51,857 nucleotides of DNA from CAYLPJ01 sp964385465 (lineage in GTDB: Bacteria; Planctomycetota; Phycisphaerae; SM23-33), in contig CAYLPJ010000048.1 in the NCBI GenBank assembly GCA_964385465.1, forward strand, positions 1-51,857, written 5' to 3'. This document shows positions 1 to 9,100 of the stretch, in pieces. Both the position numbers and the translations under genes were made by a program. The notes below the pieces were generated by a model that was not told the origin of the DNA, made no database searches, and saw nothing but the letters and a program-made list of their open reading frames with translations. Positions within the stretch are counted from its first letter, which is position 1. Every line of letters begins with the position of its first letter.

Positions 1-34
1 TAGACTGACGAATGGAGCCGCGCTTTCATATCTT

Positions 35-343
35 CACTCCACAGGGCGCGACGGGGGGCTTTGGTCGGGGCGGCGGAGGGGCCGTCCTCTTTGCCCAAGT
101 GGGTCGCCTGCGAAGAGATCGCGTCGCGGCCAGCGTTGGCGACGTCGGGCGCGAAGGGTACTCGGTGCTCCGGCGAAAGCGGCGTCGTTGCCGCCGCACT
201 CCACAGGGCGCGACGGGGGCTTTGGTCGGGGCGGCGGAGGGGCCATCCTCTTTGCCCAAGTGGGGCGCCTGCGAAGAGATCGCGTCGCGGCCAGCGTGGC
301 GACGTCGGGCGCTGATGGCGGCCGGTGCTCCGGGGGAAGCGGC
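35..343. repeat. Tandem direct repeat, 162-bp unit (two copies, second diverging at its end)
   Basis: A unit of about 162 bp starting at 35 is repeated from 197. The copies match closely (single-base indels and a few substitutions) to about 310 and then diverge until about 343. Each unit contains the word CACTCCACAGGGCGCGAC, and the junction at 179-197 can form a GC hairpin (GCGGCG, six-base loop, CGCCGC). All six frames through the unit are low-complexity Arg/Pro-rich, so I read it as non-coding. It lies downstream of the last gene of the minus-strand locus. Nothing else is seen in 1-464. Confidence 0.75.
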
Positions 344-464
344 GCCGCGTATTCTCGGCGGGGGCGCTTGCCACTTCGGCGTGGGTCGCGGCCGGGCGGG
401 GGCCGGCAGGTGCTGGGCGACGGCGGGGACATTTTCCGTCGCTGCTTGGCCGCGGGTTGGGCGG

Positions 465-2027
465 TCAGGCCTCGCAGACGCAGTGTTCGTCGAAGAGGTC
501 GGCCTGGTCGGCGGGCGGTGGCGTGGTGGCGGCCACGATGAGGGTGAGGTTGGCCTCGCGGCAGAGGTCGGCGAGCTCCGCGAGCCGGTCGGGGGCGGGC
601 AGTTCGGAGAGGGCCCAGACGAGGTGGAGCGTCTTGGCGGCGGACGCCCGCGTGCGGCGGCGCATCCGCAGCATCGCCAGCAGGTCGTCGAGGAAGGCGT
701 CGAGGGCGTCGTGGTGGGCGTCGGCCAGCAGGACGAAGCCGTACCGGGCGTACCAGGCGGACTCGAAGACCATCCGGCTGCCGTAGGCGGGGTCGCCGGG
801 GGTGCAGGTGATCTTCCGCAGCGGCCAGAGGCGGCCGAGCAGGGGCAGGCGGGGCAGGCGGGGCAGGCGGTCGGCGTCTGGCCAGGGGTCGCGGCCGGCG
901 AGGAGCAGGAAGCTCTCGCCCTTGTGCACGACGGCCTCGATGAGCCGCCGTGCGGCGTCGACGGGCTCCTCGGCCTGGAGGAAGACGGCGTGGCTCTTGG
1001 GCAGGACGGTATCGACGGTCCGGCAGGCGATCGGCAGCGGCAGGAGGTCGCCGCAGGTGCGGTTGAACCGCCGCAGGTACTCCAGGGCGGCCGCGATGAG
1101 TGCGACCACCAGCGTCAGCCTGCAGGCAAAGCGGTTGAGCGTGTCGTAGCGGTTGGCTCGGACGTAGTCCTCTGCCGGCAGGAGGAGGCGGGTTTCCTTC
1201 TCGTCGGCCTCGTCGACCAGTTCGATGAGCTTGGGCTTGTTGGCGTCGATCTGGTTGGCATCGCGCTGCCGGGGGCCTCGCGTGCGGTAGGCGTAGTCGG
1301 GCTGGTCCTCGGCGTCGTCGTCGGGATCGCCGACGGCGTTGGCGTCGCGGCCGGGGGCGTTGGCATCGTCGGCGTCGGCCCGGTGGACGTCGCTCTCGCC
1401 GCGTTCGGCGGCGGCGGCGGCGTCGCGGGCGGCGAGCTGCCGCTGCCGGGCGGCCTCGATCTCCTCGCGGCGGTCGATGCGGAATTCCATGACGCGGTCG
1501 GAGTTCCACATACCCAGCCCGACGGCGAGCAGGGCGAGGATGACGGCGGTGAAGACGCCGGGCAGGGGCCCGCGGAGCCCGGCCCAGAGGGCGGAGACGG
1601 CGAGCGCGGCGAATACGCCGCCCCACAGCACGGCGGATGCGACGCGTCCGACCTCGGGCGCGCTGACGGCGAAGACGACGGCCAGTCCGACGAGCGAGGC
1701 CATGGCCAGGCCGACGCGCATGCGTGGTGTCCGGATCGCCCAGGCGAGCAGCACGCCCCAGACGCCCATCCAGGCGAGGATCGAGACCGAGCCGACGAGT
1801 CCGAAGTACCGCCAGATCCGCCCGAGCGTCCGCAGCGGCCCGGTGGGGGCGTCGGCGTCGGCGGGGCGTGTAGCCGGCTGCGTGGCGGCGGCGGTTGTCG
1901 GCTGGGTGGCCGCGGGGGCTGTCCGCGCGGACCGATCACCGTTGCCGGCCTCGGCCTGTGCGAGCGCCGGCGCCGCGGCGGCCAGCAGCACGCCGAGCGC
2001 GACCAGGCCCGTGAGATGTCTGGCCAT
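465..2027 (-). CDS. Multi-pass membrane protein of unknown function, 520 aa
   Basis: Last gene of the ExbBD/DUF4159 locus, 26 bp after the DUF4159 gene. It starts with a signal-like hydrophobic segment (1-23, ALA-Q) and a Thr/Pro/Ala linker (34-62). Four predicted membrane helices follow at about 75-98, 103-122, 128-150 and 155-174, then a charged coiled-coil-like stretch (185-260), a fifth helix near 300-318 and a soluble C-terminal domain (330-520). The C-terminal domain alternates strands and helices (for example FVLLADAHHD near 431 and LTLIVAAT near 494) and recalls a RecA/DUF835-like fold without a Walker A motif; that is a guess from appearance. The ATG at 2027 is preferred over the one at 2036 because GGAAGG lies about 8 nt upstream of it. 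No function is assigned. Confidence 0.72.
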   Translation of the reverse strand: MARHLTGLVALGVLLAAAAPALAQAEAGNGDRSARTAPAATQPTTAAATQPATRPADADAPTGPLRTLGRIWRYFGLVGSVSILAWMGVWGVLLAWAIRTPRMRVGLAMASLVGLAVVFAVSAPEVGRVASAVLWGGVFAALAVSALWAGLRGPLPGVFTAVILALLAVGLGMWNSDRVMEFRIDRREEIEAARQRQLAARDAAAAAERGESDVHRADADDANAPGRDANAVGDPDDDAEDQPDYAYRTRGPRQRDANQIDANKPKLIELVDEADEKETRLLLPAEDYVRANRYDTLNRFACRLTLVVALIAAALEYLRRFNRTCGDLLPLPIACRTVDTVLPKSHAVFLQAEEPVDAARRLIEAVVHKGESFLLLAGRDPWPDADRLPRLPRLPLLGRLWPLRKITCTPGDPAYGSRMVFESAWYARYGFVLLADAHHDALDAFLDDLLAMLRMRRRTRASAAKTLHLVWALSELPAPDRLAELADLCREANLTLIVAATTPPPADQADLFDEHCVCEA

Positions 2028-2053
2028 GCACGTCATCCTTCCGCCCCGAAAGC

Positions 2054-3667
2054 CTACCGCCGCCGGTACTTCCTGGTCTGCTCCAGGTATTTGGTGATGG
2101 CGTAGTACATCACGTTGATGCCCATCTGGTAGGCGGCCTCGGCGGTCTCGGGGTCCATGCCGGAGTGGCCGGTCTTCCATGCGTCGTTGATGTCGCCGGG
2201 GTGGTAGTAGACGATCCAGCGTCCCTTGTGCTTGACGCCCATGGCCCGGAAGCCGCCGTGGTGCCACAGCGGCGGGGCCCCGTTGGGGAAGACGTTGGGC
2301 AGTTGGTAGATCTCGTCGTCGTCGGCGATGTTGATCAGTCGCTTGTCGGGCAGGACGCCGCGGAGCAGCGCGCGGAAGGCCCGGTCCCACCGCCGGCTGC
2401 CGGCGTCGGCGAAGAGCATCCCGCCTTCCAGCAGGTACTCCCGCAGGATCCGCTTCTCCCGGGAGGAGACGCTGATCCAGTTCGAGCCGGTCATGTATAC
2501 GAACGGCGGGGCGAAGCCCTTGGGGTAGCGGGCGAGGGCGCCGATCGAGTGCGACTCGCCCGACTTGGCCACCGGGAAGGGCACTTGCTTCCGGAGGTAG
2601 TTCAGGAAGTTGATGTCCGCGGCCGAGCGGGCGTCCATGCCGTCGTCCCAGTCGCGCCCGCGGTACTCCAGGCGGATGAAGCGGATCTTCCCGCCGGGCA
2701 CGCCGTCGGGCCAGCCGCCCTTTCCGGGCCCGCCAGCGCCCATCTTGCCGTGGACGGCCATCGGGTCGGCGGCGTAGGTGAGCTGGGTGTCCTTCTCGAG
2801 CTGGCGGGCGATGTCGGACTCGTCGAGGTCGGGGATGTCCCAGTAGACGGCGGCGTTTCGGCGGAGGATGTACTTCTTTCGCTTCTTCTTTCGCTTCACG
2901 ACGCGGACGACGCGGGTGATCTTCGCCTCCCCGCGCCCGAGCGGCAGCAGGTAGGGGTCGATGCAGCCGCGGAAGAGCATGAGGAAGGGGATGAGGATGA
3001 CGACGGTCCAGTGGAGGGCGGCGCTGCCCAGCCAGCTCTTGCGGAAGCGGGGGTCGCGCCCGCCGGTGCGGATGTCCTCGACGACCAGGTCGCCGGGCGG
3101 CGGTTCGTCGGACGGCGGGGGGGCGGGTGCGTAGGTCTCCACGGCGGCCCGCCGCCAGCTCAGCAGGAGCATACCCCCGGCCAGGGCCGAGGCCAGCAGG
3201 GGCCAGCGCAGCAGGTCCCACAGCAGCAGGAAGGCCTGGAGGGCGGTGTCGGCCTTGGGGTTGACGGCCTCGAAGGCGTCCGCGGCCCGCCCGACCCCGT
3301 GGTAGGCGACGAACCCGACGATCCAGGCGGCGAGGAACACCGTCGCCCAGCCCAGCCGCAGCAGGCGGAGGGTCCCGCGGCGATGGACGAGCAGGGCGGC
3401 CACCGCGGCGAGCGCTGCGACGGCCGCGAAGGCCAGGAGCGTCGGCTCCAGCAGGTGGGAGGTCGGTCCGGCGAGCAGGAGGTGGAAGACGCCGGCGGGC
3501 TCGTTGAAGAGGCGTTCGGCGACCTCGCCGGGCTCGTTGCGCAGGCGGACGGCGAAGGCGGCGCGGCTGACCGGCAGGAGCAGGCCGGCGCGGAGCGCCC
3601 CCGCGGCCAGCAGTGCCAGGGGCAGGGCCAGCAGGATGGACACCGGGCTGTTGCGTTTCCGGCTCAC
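2054..3667 (-). CDS. DUF4159 domain membrane protein, 537 aa
   Basis: The N-terminal half has about five hydrophobic helices (near 10-30, 71-92, 101-121, 150-170 and 215-235). A strikingly basic patch follows (KRKKKRKKYILRR, near 258-270), then a C-terminal DUF4159 domain (about 325-537). The domain shows the family pattern: FVYMTGSNWISVS, EYLLEGGMLFADAG, and near the end HPGDINDAWKTGH. DUF4159 has a glutamine-amidotransferase-like fold and usually occurs in planctomycetes and Bacteroidetes beside ExbB/ExbD or MoxR/DUF58 genes; its biochemical role is not known. The start is a GTG whose best Shine-Dalgarno (GAGGA) lies inside the end of the upstream gene, 11 nt away. The 7-bp spacing suggests translational coupling. 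Confidence 0.88.
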   Translation of the reverse strand: MSRKRNSPVSILLALPLALLAAGALRAGLLLPVSRAAFAVRLRNEPGEVAERLFNEPAGVFHLLLAGPTSHLLEPTLLAFAAVAALAAVAALLVHRRGTLRLLRLGWATVFLAAWIVGFVAYHGVGRAADAFEAVNPKADTALQAFLLLWDLLRWPLLASALAGGMLLLSWRRAAVETYAPAPPPSDEPPPGDLVVEDIRTGGRDPRFRKSWLGSAALHWTVVILIPFLMLFRGCIDPYLLPLGRGEAKITRVVRVVKRKKKRKKYILRRNAAVYWDIPDLDESDIARQLEKDTQLTYAADPMAVHGKMGAGGPGKGGWPDGVPGGKIRFIRLEYRGRDWDDGMDARSAADINFLNYLRKQVPFPVAKSGESHSIGALARYPKGFAPPFVYMTGSNWISVSSREKRILREYLLEGGMLFADAGSRRWDRAFRALLRGVLPDKRLINIADDDEIYQLPNVFPNGAPPLWHHGGFRAMGVKHKGRWIVYYHPGDINDAWKTGHSGMDPETAEAAYQMGINVMYYAITKYLEQTRKYRRR

Positions 3668-3674
3668 GCGGGGG

Positions 3675-4088
3675 TCAGTCCTCGACCTCCTCCAGCCCGA
3701 TGCCGGTGCCGGGGAGGGTGGGGATCTCGTTTTTGGTCGGCATGGTGGTCAGTTCCTCGGGGAGCCTGCGGTCCTTGGGCTTGGGGGCGGGCTTGGCGGC
3801 CTCGGCGGGCCTGGCGGCGGGTCTCGTGGCCGGGGCGGTGGTCGCGCGGGCGGGGCGGCCGGCCTCCTGCTGCCTGCGGCGCGCCTCCTCGGCGAGGCGC
3901 TGCTGCTCGGCCTTCCAGGCGGGGTCGACGAGCCCGTGGATGTAGTCCACGCTGGTCCCCCCGAGGACGATCACGTGGACCGCGAAGGCCAGCAGCAGCC
4001 ACGCGGTCAGCCCGGACCTGCGGAAGCGGGTCAGCAGCTTGTCGGGGGAGAGCTTCTGGATGTCCACGTCGTTCGTCGAGTCGCTCAT
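3675..4088 (-). CDS. Small membrane-anchored linker protein, 137 aa (TonB/TolA-like layout)
   Basis: It has a short cytoplasmic N terminus, one membrane helix (about 27-45) and a helical Glu/Arg/Gln-rich segment (58-75). An Ala/Pro/Thr/Arg/Lys-rich extended linker (77-105) and a short tail follow. The topology, with the linker in the periplasm, matches TonB or TolA, which partner ExbB-ExbD or TolQ-TolR. However, there is no TonB C-terminal domain and I see no sequence homology. Its position directly after two exbD genes makes an adaptor role plausible but unproven. It ends 7 bp before the DUF4159 start. Confidence 0.75.
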   Translation of the reverse strand: MSDSTNDVDIQKLSPDKLLTRFRRSGLTAWLLLAFAVHVIVLGGTSVDYIHGLVDPAWKAEQQRLAEEARRRQQEAGRPARATTAPATRPAARPAEAAKPAPKPKDRRLPEELTTMPTKNEIPTLPGTGIGLEEVED

Positions 4089-4131
4089 GTCGGATGCTCC
4101 GTGGCGAGGATGTCGCGTGTGGTGGGCCGGG

Positions 4132-4566
4132 TCAGCCGCCGCCTCGCGGGCGGGCGTTCTCCTTGCCCACCGCGCCGATGATCCCGCCCGCGCGGGCGAT
4201 GGCCTCGAGGAGTGGCTCGTAGACGCTCTTGCCGACGCGGTGGTCGCATTCGAAGATGACCGTCCTGGCGTCGGCGTGGGCGTCGGGGTCGATCAGCTCG
4301 GCGAGTTCGGCCTCGACGTCGTCGGCGGAGGCGACGGGGCGGCCCTGGCAGTAGAGCCTGCCTTCGGCGTCGACGGCGACGTAGAGTCGGGGCTTGACCA
4401 GCTCGGCCAACTGCGGGGAGGTCGGCGGGGCGATGTCCTTGCCGGCCTTCTTGGCGAAGTTGCTGCACAGGATGAAGAAGATGATCAGGAGGAAGGCGAT
4501 GTCGCCCATGCTGGCGATGGGGACGGCGATCTTCGCCTTTCGTGTTCGGGGTGCGCGGCGGCTCAT
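4132..4566 (-). CDS. exbD: ExbD/TolR family protein (first of two), 144 aa
   Basis: Biopolymer-transport energiser subunit. It has a short basic N terminus (1-15), then the single membrane helix with the family motif MGDIAFLLIIFFIL (about 20-34), in which Asp22 is the conserved proton-relay residue, and a periplasmic domain of about 105 residues. The length is normal for ExbD (130-145 aa). The start ATG overlaps the stop of the preceding exbD by 4 nt (ATGA), so the two are translationally coupled. ExbD works with ExbB to couple the proton gradient to envelope work; the partner in this locus is not established. Confidence 0.93.
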   Translation of the reverse strand: MSRRAPRTRKAKIAVPIASMGDIAFLLIIFFILCSNFAKKAGKDIAPPTSPQLAELVKPRLYVAVDAEGRLYCQGRPVASADDVEAELAELIDPDAHADARTVIFECDHRVGKSVYEPLLEAIARAGGIIGAVGKENARPRGGG

Positions 4567-4985
4567 TGCTCGGCCTCCACTTCCATGAGGATGCCGGGGA
4601 TCCCGCCGGCGTTCTCGATGGCGGCGAGGACTTCGTAGTACCGCTGCCAGGGCACTTCGCCCCGTGCCTCGAACTGGACGACGCGGTCGCTGTCGTCCTT
4701 GGCGGGCAGGTCCATGGCGTCGAGCTCGTCGCGGAGGGCCTCGATGGTGATCGTCTGCTGGCCCCAGGTCAGCCCGTCCTCGTGAAGGACGACGGTGCGG
4801 GTCTCCTCGGCGGCCTCGGTGGCCTTCTCGCCGGCTGGGATGTCCGTCCGGATGCCCACGTCCTGGGTCAGGCTGGCGGCGAGGATGAAGTAGATGATCA
4901 GCAGGAACGCGATGTCCGAGAACGACGAGAGCGGCATGTCCGGCTCGTCGCCGCGTCGGGCCCGTCTTGTCCTGCCGCGTGCCAT
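4563..4985 (-). CDS. exbD: ExbD/TolR family protein (second of two), 140 aa
   Basis: This paralogue differs clearly from the downstream copy. It has a basic N terminus (MARGRTRRARRG), then SFSDIAFLLIIYFIL with the conserved Asp24 in the only membrane helix (about 24-38), and a periplasmic domain to 140. An AAGGA Shine-Dalgarno precedes the ATG. The gene starts 31 bp after the exbB-like gene. Two different ExbD proteins after one ExbB is common in planctomycete DUF4159 loci and suggests a hetero-oligomeric ExbD part of the motor, which is inference. Confidence 0.93.
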   Translation of the reverse strand: MARGRTRRARRGDEPDMPLSSFSDIAFLLIIYFILAASLTQDVGIRTDIPAGEKATEAAEETRTVVLHEDGLTWGQQTITIEALRDELDAMDLPAKDDSDRVVQFEARGEVPWQRYYEVLAAIENAGGIPGILMEVEAEQ

Positions 4986-5016
4986 GGAGCGTTCCTTCCC
5001 GCCGCCGCCCGGGGGG

Positions 5017-5661
5017 CTACCGCCGGACCTCGCTGCGCGTGGCGACGAAGTCCAGCAGCTCGCTGGTGGCCTCCTCGATCTCCAGGTCGATCTGCCCGGC
5101 CGAGGAGGTGAAAATGTGGTAGGGGATGACCGCCCACAGGGCGATGATCAGCCCGGTGGCGGTGGTGATGAGGGCCTCGGAGATGCCCAGCGCCACGCCG
5201 CCGGCGTCGGTGCCGTGCTGGAGTTCGGCGAAGGAGGTGATCATGCCGGTCACCGTGCCGGTCATCCCGAGAAGGGGCGCGGCGTTGCCGATGGTCGAGA
5301 GCACGCTGAGGCGTTTCTCGACGGCGCTCATGGCGTGGAGGGCGAAGTCGTCCATGGCCTTTTCCATGGCCGCGGTGAGCTCGGCGGCCTTGCCGGTGAG
5401 CTCGCGGTGCTTGGCGAGGGACTGAAGGCCGGTAAGCAGCACGGCGGAGACGGGCCCGGGCGTGTTTTCGCAGAGGACGGCGGCGTCGGCGACGCGGTCC
5501 TCTGCGAGCAGGCTGAGCACGTTGGCGCGGAGGCTTCGGCTGTCGATCTTGCGGTAGGCCCAGAACGCCAGCGCCCGGTCGATGATGACGGCGGTGGCGA
5601 GCACGGAGCAGACCAGCAGCGGGATCATGAGCCAACTGCCCTTGACGAGATATTCCAGCAT
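5017..5661 (-). CDS. exbB: MotA/TolQ/ExbB proton-channel family protein, 214 aa
   Basis: Inner-membrane motor subunit that partners the two ExbD proteins. Three membrane helices lie near 10-32, 122-142 and 160-182. The family signature NAAPLLGMTGTVTGMI (about 126-141) precedes a helix with conserved small and Thr residues (SEALITTATGLIIAL, 161-175). An in-frame start 36 nt upstream exists, but the ATG at 5661 is preferred because GAGAGGA lies about 9 nt before it and the hydrophobic helix then falls at the N terminus, as is usual. The length fits ExbB/TolQ (200-240 aa). The upstream gene ends 2 bp away. Confidence 0.93.
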   Translation of the reverse strand: MLEYLVKGSWLMIPLLVCSVLATAVIIDRALAFWAYRKIDSRSLRANVLSLLAEDRVADAAVLCENTPGPVSAVLLTGLQSLAKHRELTGKAAELTAAMEKAMDDFALHAMSAVEKRLSVLSTIGNAAPLLGMTGTVTGMITSFAELQHGTDAGGVALGISEALITTATGLIIALWAVIPYHIFTSSAGQIDLEIEEATSELLDFVATRSEVRR

Positions 5662-5663
5662 GG

Positions 5664-6134
5664 TCAGGTGTCCTCTCGGTAGATGAGGGCGAGGCACTGG
5701 AGGCCCTCGACGGGGTCGATCGCGAGCCCTCGGAAGGGCAGGTGCTCGACCGGCGCCAGGGCCAGTTGTCCGGTGACGTGATTGTACTGGCTTTCGCGGA
5801 GGTCGTCATAGCGGATGCGTGCGGCCCGGGGCCGGGGCCCGCAGAGGCCGGCGGCGACGACGACGAGGTCCTCGGCGGTGGCGAAGAGCCAGACGCGTCC
5901 CCGCAGCAGCCAGCTCCCGACATCGACGCGTGTCCGGGTGGGCGTGGCGAGCAGGACGTCGCGGCCGGCGAGGAGCTGGTGTGCGAGGAACCGCACGCGG
6001 TAGGGCACGCGCGCGAGCTCGGGCCCGTCGCGGTCGAGGGGCACGTCGGGCGGCGGGGGAAGTTCCCTGCCGCCCGGCGGGCCCGGTCGGGTGTCGGTGC
6101 GCGGCGTCGGAGGGGTCACGTCGTGCTCTGTCAC
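5664..6134 (-). CDS. Conserved hypothetical protein, possible PH-like fold, 156 aa
   Basis: I chose the GTG at 6134, whose GTGA overlaps the TGA of the giant TPR gene. A second in-frame GTG at 6119 has better Shine-Dalgarno spacing and would remove five residues. The first 35 residues are Pro/Asp/Arg-rich. The rest (about 45-156) is a run of beta-strand-like segments (DVLLATPTRTRVDVG, VWLFATAEDLVVVAAG, ARIRYDDLRESQYNHVTGQL) ending in a helix-like stretch. That resembles small bacterial PH-domain proteins, but this is a pattern impression. There is no signal peptide, so the product is probably cytoplasmic. Its position between the giant TPR protein and ExbB suggests a part in the same system. 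Confidence 0.65.
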   Translation of the reverse strand: MTEHDVTPPTPRTDTRPGPPGGRELPPPPDVPLDRDGPELARVPYRVRFLAHQLLAGRDVLLATPTRTRVDVGSWLLRGRVWLFATAEDLVVVAAGLCGPRPRAARIRYDDLRESQYNHVTGQLALAPVEHLPFRGLAIDPVEGLQCLALIYREDT

Positions 6135-9100
6135 TCCTCGATGTTGGCGAGTTTCTCGTCGGCCAGGCGCCCGCGGGCGAACTTCGCCCACTTCGTCGCG
6201 GGGTAGTCCCACGTGAGCTTCTTGAACATCTGGTAGGCCTTGACGAGGTCGTTGGTCTCCATGTAGGAGTGCCCGCACCAGTACATGCCCTCGGCGATCA
6301 GGTCGTTGTCCATGTTGTCGGCCCGGACGACCTTGAGGTAGTGCTCGACGGCCTCGTCGAAGTCCTCGGCCTGCATGTAGCACTGGGCGCTGAGCAGCAT
6401 GGTCTTGCCCGCGAGACGGTGGTTGGGGAACCGCACGGAGAGGCGGCTGAAGACCTGCCCGGCGGTCTGGAACATTTCGGCCGCCTCGAGGCGGGTCTTC
6501 TCGCGCTCGACGGCGTCGGTCAGCTTCTCGGCCTCGGCGCGGATGCCGCGGCCCTTGTTGAGGAAGTACTGCCCGAGCCGTGCGATCGTCTCGGCGACCA
6601 GCGGGTTGTCCGGGTAGCGGTAGGAGAGCTTGACGTACTCCTCGCAGGCCTCGTCGAGCATCTCCATCTTCTCGTAGGCCAGGGCCTTGCGGAACTGGGC
6701 CTTGGGTGCGTACTCGCTGTCGGGGTAGCTGGCGACGATATCGCTGTACCGCGTGATGGCGTCCATGTAGTGCTTCTTGCGGCCGTCGTCGTCCTTGGCG
6801 TCGTTGCCGAACTCCAGGGACAGGTCGGCCAGGAGGTACTCCGCCTGCGCCCGCGCGGAAGTGTGCGGGAAGTCGCGCAGGGCTTCCTGGAGCAGCTTGC
6901 GCCCGCGGGCGATCTCCTCGCGGGCGATGTCGTCCTGGCCCAGTTCGCGGTGGCGCTTGGCCAGCTCGAAGTACGCCTCGGCGATCATGAACTGCGTCTC
7001 GACGGCGATCCGCGGGTCCTTGAACCGCTTGGTGAAGGGCACGACGCCGCCGTCGGCGCCCTTGTAGACCTCGACCTCGGCCTTGGCCAGGGCGTTGGCG
7101 TCGTCGGCCTCGCCGCGGGCGTAGACGGCCGTGATGCGGTCGCCGTACTCGCTGGCCACCGCGGAGGGGGCGTCGAGGGCGGCCTTGTCGTCGGCGTGGA
7201 CGACCGTCGCGAGGCCCTTGAAGACCCCGCTGTGCGAGAAGGTCTCGATGAGGTCGAGGGTCTTCTTGCGGCCGGCGGAGGTGGTCAGTTCGATCTGGAC
7301 GGCGTTTTTGGCGTCGTTGGCGTCTCGTGTGGGATCGATGACGCGGACGTACATCGTCTCGCCGACGTAGACGCCTTCGAGCGGCTCCTGGTAGCGGCGG
7401 TCCATGACGTCGAAGAACATGTCGCCGGTGAGGCTCACCGTGCGGGTGACCCAGTGCTCGTTGCCGTCGGGGTCCTTGTAGTTCATGCCGATGTAGATCT
7501 CATCCTGGCCGTTGATGCTCAGGGCGAGGTCGAGGTCCTCGGGGTCCTCGCCCATGGCGGCGGCTTCCTCGACGGCGTTGATGAGCGTCTTCTCGGGCAC
7601 CGAGCCGAGCCGCACCGGGATGGAGAAGACGAACCGTCCGTCGTCGAGGGGTTCGAGTGCGTAGGGGTTGCCGTGGACGATCACGTCGCGGTAGCCCGGC
7701 GGGGGTTCGACGGGCGCGACGTCGCCCGGCGTCTCGGTCAGCTTCAGCGTGCCGGGCACGTTCACGTCGAAGGCGCCGTCGGCCTCCTTCTTGCCCATGG
7801 CCTCGCGGGCCGTGGCGGTCTGGGCGTAGAGGGTGCAGGTGCTCTCCTCGCTTTTGGCGATGGCGGGGAAGAGGACCTCGACGAGCAGGGGCCCGCCGAT
7901 GACCATCCGTGCGGCTTTGGCGTCGTCGAGCTGCTCTGGCCGGACCGCCAGCAGCGTGCGGCGGACGGGGACGTTCTCGTCGGCGATGGGGTTTTCGCCC
8001 GGCGCGCCGGCGGGGGTGCGGCGGCGGGCCTTGGAGGCGGCGCCCTTGCGCCCGGCGAGCTTGTCGGCCTCGTCGAGGGGGAGGCTCGTGACGTCGTAGA
8101 CGCGGATTTCGGGCTTCTCGAACCAGACCTGCTCGACGGCGAAGGTGCGGCTCCAGGGGATGCCCGGGTCGGTGTTCTCCCTGTCCATGTAGGTGAGGAT
8201 GACGTCGTCGCCTTCCTTGACGGTCAGCTCGCTCTCCCGCTGCGGCTTGCCGGCGATGGGGAACAGCGAGCCCAGGAACGTGCCCGAGTGCTCCTCGGTC
8301 TCCAGGGCCTCCAGCGTCACCGGTTTGCCCTCGGTGGTGCGTGCGACGAACTTCACCGTGTCCAGCTTGTCCGATACGTCGCAGTCGGGGTCCTGGATGA
8401 AGACGTTGATCTTGTCCCCGGCGGAGAACCGCCGCATCGCGATGTAGCGGGCCTCCCGCTCGCCGCGGTCGTCGATCTCGTACTCGACGAAGCACGCGCT
8501 GAGCGTCGCGTTGGTGTATGTCGCGGTGAGGAACGCCTCCTGGAGCTCCTCGCCGGCGGTGAGGACCTTGGGGTCCTCGTAGGTGACCGTGATCCGGTCG
8601 CCGGGGACGATCTCCAGCACGCCGTTCTCCCGCAGGGCCAGGAAGTCGTGCTTCGTCGGCAGGACGCGCTCGCCGGCGGCGTCGGTGAGCGTGACCTTGT
8701 TGATCGCCGGCGCGTCGGACTCGAAGTCCGTCAGCAGCAGCCGCACCACGCGTGCGCGGGCGGCCTCGGGGAAGGCGATGGCGAACTCGGTGCCGTCCTT
8801 GTCGGCGGCGACCTCGGCGACCTCGCGGGCGAGGCCCTTGGCGATCTCGGGGTGCTTGGCGGCGTCGAACATCTCCGGCGGGCAGGGCACCTGGTAGGGG
8901 GGCTTGGTCGTGTCGCAGGTGACCTCGAAGACGGGGTTGCCGTGATGGTGGGCGAAGACGAAGACCTCCACCACGTGCACGCCCTTGGCCAGCGGGCCCT
9001 TGGCCTCGATGACCTCCTCGCCGTCGCCGGTCCGCCGGACCGCGGCCGGCTCGCCGTCCACGGTGAGGATGTAGCTCACGGGGCGGTCGCGCTTCACCTC

